From contig CAXAMN010000015.1 in assembly GCA_963970005.1 (NCBI GenBank), forward strand, positions 4,804 to 68,803: 64,000 nt of DNA, read 5' to 3'. A program made the translations under genes and the position numbers. The notes below the pieces were generated by a model. It searched no databases. It saw nothing but the letters and a program-made list of their open reading frames with translations, and was not told the DNA's origin. This document shows positions 58,101 through 64,000 of this stretch, piece by piece. Every line of letters begins with the position of its first letter. Position 1 is the stretch's first letter. This stretch comes from Durusdinium trenchii (lineage: Eukaryota; Sar; Dinophyceae; Suessiales; Symbiodiniaceae).

Positions 58101-60757
58101 TTAGGGTCGACCTTGTCCTCGATCTGTTGCCATTGCGCGTCCTGCAAGATCCAAGTGCTGCGAAGGTATGCCATATCAGGGGGAGCCCGTGGTGGACGCA
58201 GCCTGTACAGCTTGGGAGTACGAACCATAACGTAGGGGTCGTATCCAGGGATCTCCTGCAGTCCCTCTTTGCTCGAAAGTCCCGGCTGATACAGTTGTGG
58301 CGGGACAACCGGAATGGTGGTGTAAGGATATGTTGGCACCTTACTGTGACGGTCTTTCTGGAGCTGCTTGGCGTAAGACAACCCATCATGAGTTGGCTTC
58401 ATCAAGTCGAGCAATGCTTGGCTGCGCAGACCATCGTCGCTCAGTATATTGATCAGCATGCACGCATGTTTCCATGAGTTGGCATCATCGAACCCTTTAG
58501 TGTGGATATCGGCAGCCATACGAGCAGTAACCTCATATACGAGCAACAGATAGTCCCGCTTGAACATCTCACACAACCAAGTGATGGAAATACCATGAGT
58601 GCGCTCCATGTGACGCATCGTGGGGTTCCTCCCACTCCTCATAACATTGATCATCGCTTGATTATCGTCATAAAAGACTATTCTTGGTGGCGTTCTCATC
58701 AAAGTTTCCCATGCACTGATGCTTGGGATTCCAAGTGTCCTCAATGCGTAATCCGCCGCTACAATCTCAGCCTCCGGGGTGGAGTGGCTAACGCACCCTT
58801 GACGTTTGCTACCTCCTGCCAACGGGAAACGAGTTCGTTTGCCTTGGACATGCATGTGTGCACCGGAAGTCGACTTCAACGATTGACCACATCCTGCGTA
58901 GTCCGCATCTGCGAATAGGGCTAACGACAGGTCTGCTTTGGAATCACCGACCCACCCTACCATCTTCTGATCGGCTGAATGATGCACGTAACACATCAGG
59001 TGGTGCAGTTTAGCATCGTCGGCAACTGTCCATTTTGTCACATTACGAGCCAGCACATTGATGGCCCTTAACAGGTCGAAACGCGCTATTCTAGCAGCGT
59101 ACAACAGTTTCATTAGGAGACTAGCAGCATGAGGCGCTAGGGTACCACGAGGTTGCTCCTTCGCATCAGACTTGACGTCATCGTCTGTTGACCTGGCCTT
59201 GGAAGCTGCCTGGTCAGGCGAGAAACAAGTACCACACCATGTGCATGTGACAGCAAGTCCCTTTTGGGTACTGCATGGTGCTCTCGATGGATGATCCTTT
59301 GTGACATCCGGTAACATTGGCGTTGCAACTTTCTTCAATACTGTGTCCTTACCTACTATATCGAGGTATTTGACCACGCTCATTTTGAGCAGAGCGCTCA
59401 TATCATATGTCATTGTAGTGACTTTGGAACCATCGGCCAATTTATCTTCGCCTTTCGACAAAACACATCCTAAATACAACCCGACCTCGGTTTCCGGTTC
59501 AATGCGTAGCTTGGATCGGAGTAGGTCCCAACCTTTCTTCAAGTTCTCCTTGGGCCCTGCCAACTTCAAGTCGTCCACATATATCACTAACAGCAAGTCT
59601 AGCTTTTCGTGGTAATACATCGACGGCCATTCTGGTCCGACGGGTTTGAACTCCAATGCACGTACAGATTCGTCGCAATGTTGCTCCCACATCGTTCCAG
59701 AGTCTGGATGTCCGTATAATGCTTTGTTCACACGACACATAGGACGTTTGAGACCCCTTCTGGTGATCTCGTCTTGCAAGTGCTTGGGCCACGCTTCCCA
59801 CGGGAGTTCAGCCCAACACGGTACACCGCCCAATAATGCTTGGATATATGCTCTAATGGCGTCTGCTACCTGCACATCATTACCTTCCAGGCAACCGTAG
59901 AAATCGGCCCATCGAGCAGCTTCGAATGTAGCTGGAGAGTTTCCAAGGTCTTGGAACAATGCTGCCTCGAAGTTCTGGTTCTTCACCTGATCTCCGAGTA
60001 GAACCCCTCGCCCTTTGAACTTCCTCTTCGGGTCATCGTCAGGCAGCTGGTAGTTCTTCTCCACACATATTCCATGTACTCTTGCTAAGTGAACTTCTTC
60101 CCCTTTCTTCTTGGAGGTTGCCACTATCTCATCATATTCTCTCAGCCACGACCCGTCGAATGTTTCCTCATCCCAGAGTCCGCCCCACTCATCCAACATA
60201 GATTGCATTGCCTTCTTATTGGATAAGATCTCAGCACGGCTCACAGGTCTTGATACCACAGCGTTGAACAACCTATTGCCCATAAGTTTTGGGCGATGTT
60301 GTGTATCACGCACTACACATGGCATCGTCGGGAATGGTTCATCAACTACATCGTTGTCAATGGGATCACCAGTGATGCAACAACATATCTGACCGTTCAG
60401 TGGATTGTAGACGTTCTCCGTCTTCCAAGCCGCCATAGCAAGATTGCCATCGTTGTCCTCCCACATGGCACTCTCGTCCCAATCGGTGAGGAATTCTTCA
60501 TCACTGGGGACACACGTGGACTCGGATGTAAAGGATTTAGGTGACCATTGGTCATCATCATCATCAGTGTCCCACTCCACAAAGGTAGTAGGCATAGCCA
60601 AGCTTGGTCCACCTTCACCCTTCTCATCCTTACCCTTAGACTTCTTTTCTTTCTTGGATTTCTTATCCTTCTTGGTTTTCTTATCCTTCTTGTCTTTCTT
60701 GGGCTTCTTTTCATTATCTCCTTCGTCACCCTTCTTGGCGTCTTCCAGGTCCTTCAA
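54896..60757 (-). CDS. E4 RT - RNase H - methyltransferase-like polyprotein
   Basis: 1953 codons. A Lys/Glu-rich start (KKPKKDKKDKKTKKDKK) leads to RT: VHLARVHGICVEKNYQLPDD, KFKGRGVLLGDQVK, VADAIRAYIQALLGG (catalytic Asp), NKALYGHPDSGTMWEQHC, and YVDDLKLAG at about 59566-59587. RNase H: LFADADYAGCGQSLKSTSGA (about 58892-58930), STPEAEIVAADYALRTLG, FYDDNQAMINVMRSGRN, RMAADIHTKGF. Later comes the methyltransferase-like series FILLCSEECNHFTHLAAKHD, CTIVTVSQSDDLTS, AVMFAGPCTGGSAW (about 57000), ALFELPRYCAYWKDQ and HVFDGCMYGLGAEF. The last about 600 residues are helical and unassigned (LARRYKLSMATIKGRFGN; NREVRNMALAIRVHNSD). The intact length argues for recent activity. Confidence 0.88.
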   Translation of the reverse strand: MKDLEDAKKGDEGDNEKKPKKDKKDKKTKKDKKSKKEKKSKGKDEKGEGGPSLAMPTTFVEWDTDDDDDQWSPKSFTSESTCVPSDEEFLTDWDESAMWEDNDGNLAMAAWKTENVYNPLNGQICCCITGDPIDNDVVDEPFPTMPCVVRDTQHRPKLMGNRLFNAVVSRPVSRAEILSNKKAMQSMLDEWGGLWDEETFDGSWLREYDEIVATSKKKGEEVHLARVHGICVEKNYQLPDDDPKRKFKGRGVLLGDQVKNQNFEAALFQDLGNSPATFEAARWADFYGCLEGNDVQVADAIRAYIQALLGGVPCWAELPWEAWPKHLQDEITRRGLKRPMCRVNKALYGHPDSGTMWEQHCDESVRALEFKPVGPEWPSMYYHEKLDLLLVIYVDDLKLAGPKENLKKGWDLLRSKLRIEPETEVGLYLGCVLSKGEDKLADGSKVTTMTYDMSALLKMSVVKYLDIVGKDTVLKKVATPMLPDVTKDHPSRAPCSTQKGLAVTCTWCGTCFSPDQAASKARSTDDDVKSDAKEQPRGTLAPHAASLLMKLLYAARIARFDLLRAINVLARNVTKWTVADDAKLHHLMCYVHHSADQKMVGWVGDSKADLSLALFADADYAGCGQSLKSTSGAHMHVQGKRTRFPLAGGSKRQGCVSHSTPEAEIVAADYALRTLGIPSISAWETLMRTPPRIVFYDDNQAMINVMRSGRNPTMRHMERTHGISITWLCEMFKRDYLLLVYEVTARMAADIHTKGFDDANSWKHACMLINILSDDGLRSQALLDLMKPTHDGLSYAKQLQKDRHSKVPTYPYTTIPVVPPQLYQPGLSSKEGLQEIPGYDPYVMVRTPKLYRLRPPRAPPDMAYLRSTWILQDAQWQQIEDKVDPNLEPVRFDRWVERAFFQFHPLSSPLPEVSAPASGHFNAAILPRLLFSLRPLVQCRELQQTLRDSSVYLSIHHCSTSALHVLNALTRLVHGGNGGSGGSSMIFDNFVSDPEEQEHSVHDHWEVDEEAKTLTRIHSSPRRKAFCPGDAPSCPVDMSRIKDDRMTYRQGSQFESSDFEDCVKDYWRHSGRGTHTKTHLRWIGKTVFTLRGNDAESENEEAQSAAIALCSTPKRMKTIPLKDIIVPTFVSVSQAKSEESKEHRIVDVNLRRHDGEIAYRYQFVLCEEDDNLAACDEQMVIDLYDIGKEPAFILLCSEECNHFTHLAAKHDCTIVTVSQSDDLTSPYGIARALAAVRSEKDAVMFAGPCTGGSAWSRYNAKVSDAIAKSIELKRALYWDLWERFETVMTRVLRIGAAALFELPRYCAYWKDQRVQRLLSGTDCDCHVFDGCMYGLGAEFNDSHSNKKLIKKPWEIVSWNLEFGDQLSRTCDKSHSHRDCAGKYTKTTQLYNKKIVGIILKTVTKRIAEFQKSEKMMHAVPCLMIRALGSSFNERSVCDATSNETVYTCDEHGTQISHVRRIEPHGIQDFQACCVCLCDHSTASPVRFSDVAMASVGGVMNYNSNTSGYPTFIIKILDGLVEMKERGQITLPPRMSRSTHGLDVVEAWIAVGIPPLVPLSINYAMSRTKSDDTKFLTASLKKLVGYMNEDEKKEKTGDLARRYKLSMATIKGRFGNDASGVFSNLSRYLVEPEEIGAIDDLWDDVRDFINSGRLNDTMVAYQQWRNLSGSANESMNMREAADPSDHVYATRLESYYTIFSSIFYHTSDKLTSRNAKEKVQELIETVNREVRNMALAIRVHNSDSALDKIHVIDVLEDLITRKRGLPKYRSAAQNHMETFLGSMSVMVQYLDNCKPPVAMIIPEELRFMREKVMPMINQWIPVEPTMFRVQYNAAAAESGRRNEYNRRSSAFKSYTEYIEEMKKKIEDKVIPSLPFWDMVESEGPEPPDVAHRPKWCPPLQIYGDFARPKAKPMPRAPFRQFNWTWAGVLQAAGKDRWISIHRCGIKGHLSHYVV

Positions 60758-60879
60758 GAGTTCATCATGTTCCTCGTCCTCCTTCTTATCCGTACTGCTC
60801 CCAAGTCCTTTCTTTCGCTTTCTTCGACAATCTATCCACGACCTTGTCTACATGTTTCCCGGCCTTCTTGGCTATAGCT

Positions 60880-63800
60880 CTATCTTTCACCGATAGCTTC
60901 TGCCATTTCAGGTGTAAGGTAGTCCTTGGGTCTTGGTGAGTTGTGGAAGAGTCGCCTTCCATCCGATCCCACTCTATATAGACGACCGTCCGTTGCGATC
61001 TTGACGTGTTCGCCGTCGTTGTTCAAGTAGATTATATTATCACCTGGCCCCCCAACGGAGTAGTGATCAGGACCGGAGTACTCCTCTTTCTTCTTCTCTG
61101 TGAGTTCTTCCGTTTCCTTATCCCCGATCGCGTCAATTTCGCTAGCTTTTGACTTCAGATCCCCGTCTGGTGGATCAGGCGCATCATCGTCATCGTCTTG
61201 ATCGTCGCCATCGCCGGGATCGGGTAACTCGGGATTGGTAGGTGCATCTGGAGAACCGGATCTCTCCTTCAGGACTTTCATCCCTTCGAGTGTGCTGTTC
61301 AACCTTTCGTATTCCTTCTTCAATGGAAATTCTATTCCGTCGTCTTGGAAGATCTTCTCGGTGATGTGAGGAGTAATCAACTTCCTCAACGGTCTCTCGG
61401 CATCATAGCCTAGATTCTGTTGTGCGAAATCGATTATGGCCCATACTTTGTATTTCCGTGACCAGTTCATCCCGGTCCCCATAACGTATCCTGCGAAGAT
61501 GCCAGGAATGCTCTTGGGGTCGAACTTGTGATCTTGGTCTCTTTCTCTCGCATCACTAGGTTTGAAGAACACCTTCGCTCCAAGTGGTATCACCATGCCT
61601 GGGAATTCGCCCTTGTGCAATTTCAACCATGCACTGCTGCCATCGCTCAGCTTCTCGATGTTCAATAAATGGCTTACGCATTCCACTGCAAATGGCCAAA
61701 AACATGGTGGTAGTCCGGCTTCTAGTAGGCACGTCGATGTGGTAAGCATCAGAAACTGATTGTTTCTTTCGGCGAGTGAATTGTTCTGGGGATGTCCTGG
61801 AAGCGACTGGTCTAGTGGAATCCGGAGTTCCTTGAGTGCTGATTCGAATTGTGGCGCATCATCCGAGTAAGCGTTGGTGACCTTTCTCTTACCGATATAG
61901 TGCTTCATTGCCTGCACCACTTCGTCACTATTGCTTGCTTTCAATGGATAACCCCATATCACACCAGTGAACCGATCTCGAATCACCAATATGTCCTTAT
62001 CCGGCATGATCCCATCTCTCGCCATCTTCTGAGTGTTCATGAGATCGAAAGTGATAAGGTCCCCGAATGCCTTCAATTTCCGTTTGAAAGCTCCCTTGCT
62101 AGTCTTGTAGTGCTTCATCTTTGCTCTCACACATGACTTGCAGTATGGGTTCTTGTATCGGTGCGTCATCAAGTGCAATATGGACTTCGCCTCGTTCTTC
62201 AGCACTCCTGGTTTTGATAGTCTGGTTTCCCCGTCAACCACATCGACTTCCAATAGTCCCTCTTCATCTTCATCAATGTCACTCTCTCCTCGTTCAGAAT
62301 CCGCATCACCTCCATGTTCGTCGTCTCCGGCTTCTTCAGGTTGACCTTCGTGATCACGATCGAATCTCGGGTCTTCCCCGTCATATTCCTCTTCAGGAGA
62401 ATACCTGTCATCACCGTGTTCCTCTGGTTCTCCTTCGACGCCTGCAACAGCTGGATTGATATCAGATTCACCACCCTGACCTTTCTGGTTATCTTTCTTC
62501 TTTCTCCTCCGTCTCCGTGGTTTCTTGGGCGGAAGTTCCTCTTGTTGTGTCTCCTGACCTGTTGTGACCTCGTCTTCATGCCCCACACCTGACAGTATGC
62601 GATGCAGTATCGTAGCCAAGCCGTCTGGTCTTGGTAAACATCTCCCGTCATCATCATTCACCTTGATGTAGGGTATGTTGTCATGCACCGATAGCGGAAT
62701 CTTGTTCGCGTTCTGGTCGATGAGGTATGGCAATTGATTTGCCGGCCATATGAATGAGTACCCTTGTTCCATGCACCGTTTCCCAATGGAAAAGACTGAT
62801 GGTGTGCTTTCCAACACGTGTGCCTCGGACCTCATGGGTAGTTCGTCCACATTGATGTCCACCATCTCTGATGTACTAGTTACACCATTCGCTGTCATGA
62901 AGCTCACGGATTTGGGTCCTTCCTTGGTGGTAAGGCCCATGGCATTGACCTTCTCTCTTGACATCAAATCGTGTCCACATCCCGTGTCCATGATGAAGCG
63001 TATTGGTGGTCCATCATACCTCTCCACAGCCATGAACATCGTGGTTCCTGGTATCGTGTAGTCGACAAAATCCTTCCTTACTACCTCTCTGGTGTTGAAA
63101 TCAGACAGGTCGACGTTCACCTCGATTCCTTCATCTTGAGTGATTTGTATCCATGCCTTGGCAATGTGTTCAGCATAGAATAGCTCCATCATCTTACCTT
63201 TGGCATGTGCTACTCGTGCAGCTATGTTGCTCACTCTGAGGGCTCTCAACGACGAAATGAGCTCGGTATCCACCTTCTGCACCTCATTCCTCTTCTTCCT
63301 GAGGGGACGGTTGTTTAGCTCATTACCAGGATCGCAGGTGAACGTGGTCACATTCGCCTGGTCATCGAATCTGACTTTAAAGCGAAGCGCCAGCTTACCT
63401 TGTTGTACGTTGGGAAGTGCGGGTTGTACGTCCTCGTCATCACTCTCGATGTCTCCGCAAAGCATGAAGGCTGGCGCAGCCGGTTTGGGCTTGGCTTTGC
63501 CTCTAGCCTCTTGTTTTGTAGCAGGAGCAGCGTGATGCTGACGTCGACATTTGTCCCCGAACTTGCACGATCCTTTCTGCCAATTCCAACAGACCTGATC
63601 CTTCATTGGCTTAGGGCTACTGCTCCTGTCACCGGGACTCTTTGATCTGTCACCCTTGAGGTTTTCCGGTTTCTTAGCAGAACTCTTGTGCTTCTCTTGG
63701 TGACTAAACTTGCATTTGTCTCCTCTAGAACATCCGTTTTTTCCATGGAAGTGGAAAGCGCATCCTATCTTGGACGTATCTGCTGGAGTCGCTGACCTGC

Positions 63801-63984
63801 CTCGATCCCCTTTTGGGCTCTTCGTGGCTGATCTTCCACGATCCTGCTTCTTGTCCTTCTTGTTGTGGTCCTTCGGATTAGCCTGAGGAAGTACTGGAGC
63901 GGCGTCATGTTTCGGTGGATCGGTCTTGGTATTCTTGGGTTTCGCTTTAGGGTCCTTCTTCTCCGCCGCTGGTGTGGCTTTCAC
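60880..63984 (-). CDS. E4 Gag (CCCH fingers) - protease - integrase
   Basis: 1034 codons in view; the N-terminal Gag core probably lies beyond the window, so the start at 63984 is only the first Met seen. There are two complete CCCH fingers: CAFHFHGKNGCSRGDKCKFSH and CWNWQKGSCKFGDKCRRQH. Protease: FIMDTGCGHDLMSREKVNAM (about 62950-63000). Integrase: zinc-binding LHLMTHRYKNPYCKSCVRAK, FGDLITFDLMNTQKMA (Asp 1), NAYSDDAPQFESALKEL (Asp 2), NNSLAERNNQFLML (Glu), then a DGSSAWLKLHKGEFPGMVIP region. An acidic tail (GDDQDDDDDAPDPPDGDL) precedes the stop at 60880. RT is in the next frame. Confidence 0.9.
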   Translation of the reverse strand: MKATPAAEKKDPKAKPKNTKTDPPKHDAAPVLPQANPKDHNKKDKKQDRGRSATKSPKGDRGRSATPADTSKIGCAFHFHGKNGCSRGDKCKFSHQEKHKSSAKKPENLKGDRSKSPGDRSSSPKPMKDQVCWNWQKGSCKFGDKCRRQHHAAPATKQEARGKAKPKPAAPAFMLCGDIESDDEDVQPALPNVQQGKLALRFKVRFDDQANVTTFTCDPGNELNNRPLRKKRNEVQKVDTELISSLRALRVSNIAARVAHAKGKMMELFYAEHIAKAWIQITQDEGIEVNVDLSDFNTREVVRKDFVDYTIPGTTMFMAVERYDGPPIRFIMDTGCGHDLMSREKVNAMGLTTKEGPKSVSFMTANGVTSTSEMVDINVDELPMRSEAHVLESTPSVFSIGKRCMEQGYSFIWPANQLPYLIDQNANKIPLSVHDNIPYIKVNDDDGRCLPRPDGLATILHRILSGVGHEDEVTTGQETQQEELPPKKPRRRRRKKKDNQKGQGGESDINPAVAGVEGEPEEHGDDRYSPEEEYDGEDPRFDRDHEGQPEEAGDDEHGGDADSERGESDIDEDEEGLLEVDVVDGETRLSKPGVLKNEAKSILHLMTHRYKNPYCKSCVRAKMKHYKTSKGAFKRKLKAFGDLITFDLMNTQKMARDGIMPDKDILVIRDRFTGVIWGYPLKASNSDEVVQAMKHYIGKRKVTNAYSDDAPQFESALKELRIPLDQSLPGHPQNNSLAERNNQFLMLTTSTCLLEAGLPPCFWPFAVECVSHLLNIEKLSDGSSAWLKLHKGEFPGMVIPLGAKVFFKPSDARERDQDHKFDPKSIPGIFAGYVMGTGMNWSRKYKVWAIIDFAQQNLGYDAERPLRKLITPHITEKIFQDDGIEFPLKKEYERLNSTLEGMKVLKERSGSPDAPTNPELPDPGDGDDQDDDDDAPDPPDGDLKSKASEIDAIGDKETEELTEKKKEEYSGPDHYSVGGPGDNIIYLNNDGEHVKIATDGRLYRVGSDGRRLFHNSPRPKDYLTPEMAEAIGER

Positions 63985-64000
63985 GATGTTCCCAAAAGCT

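Larger units (their letters stand above)
49115..64000 (-). mobile_element. Giant Copia-type element E4, truncated by the window edge (>14.7 kb)
   Basis: Minus-strand order: Gag (two CCCH fingers), protease, integrase (60880-63984), then RT-RNase H and a methyltransferase-like region (54896-60757), then a third ORF with a Tpt1/KptA-like domain (49561-55119). The 3' LTR ends at 49229 (sense TGTCAATAGGG) next to a GGGGGG tract. Its other boundary and the 5' LTR are not visible. Domain order and LTR motif (TTTTGGCTCAAG) make it a relative of E1, but its frames are intact. This is very large for a Copia element (usually about 5-6 kb). Confidence 0.88.

Overview
The window looks like nuclear DNA of a dinoflagellate, most likely a Symbiodiniaceae-type genome. 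The reasons are the size and style of the Ty1/copia elements, very short introns bounded by AG|G junctions, long gene-poor spacers, and copies of the 3' end of the dinoflagellate spliced leader (TTTTGGCTCAAG or a shortened form) inside LTRs. Nothing bacterial was seen (no operons or Shine-Dalgarno spacing).

Layout. 1-7445: a tRNA-like gene, one long host ORF for a putative secreted protein (minus strand, 803-3646), a few possible host exons and a repeat cluster at 6790-7080. 7446-20357: a complete 12.9-kb Copia element (E1, minus strand) with 109-bp LTRs, a CGGAC target duplication, gag, protease, integrase and RT-RNase H, plus a 5-kb 3' extension. E1 sits beside or inside an older related element (E0, about 20358-22504). 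23395-24118: minisatellite. 26794-41700: exons of one or more minus-strand host genes with 54-58-nt introns, interrupted by a 7.2-kb Copia element (E2, 31870-39066, 118-bp LTRs, AGTTA duplication). 41943-46795: a shrunken Copia element (E3, 89-bp LTRs, CTGAC duplication) whose right LTR is split by a 750-bp terminal-inverted-repeat insertion. About 49115 to the window end: a giant Copia element (E4, minus strand, at least 14.7 kb in view) with open frames of 1034, 1953 and 1852 codons.

The most notable material is in the E1/E4/E0 lineage. After RNase H, E1 and E4 both carry a methyltransferase-like Rossmann segment, a possible SGNH-hydrolase-like segment, and a domain that reads as a Tpt1/KptA RNA 2'-phosphotransferase followed by a Cys4 zinc ribbon. 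Their LTRs contain a spliced-leader 3' end, and the E1 and E0 primer sites match a tRNA anticodon stem-loop rather than a tRNA 3' end. E1 also holds about 16 tiny hairpins with an almost invariant TCCC loop (GGGA in the element RNA, a GNRA tetraloop) and different but self-complementary stems.

These pieces suggest a working model, which is inference: a retroelement adapted to spliced-leader-capped mRNA and primed by a cleaved half tRNA, using its own 2'-phosphotransferase to repair the primer end. E2 is a different lineage. It has ordinary tRNA 3'-end priming, a signal-peptide-like Gag start and a membrane/coiled-coil tail after RNase H. Protein family calls were made by reading motifs, without database searches.
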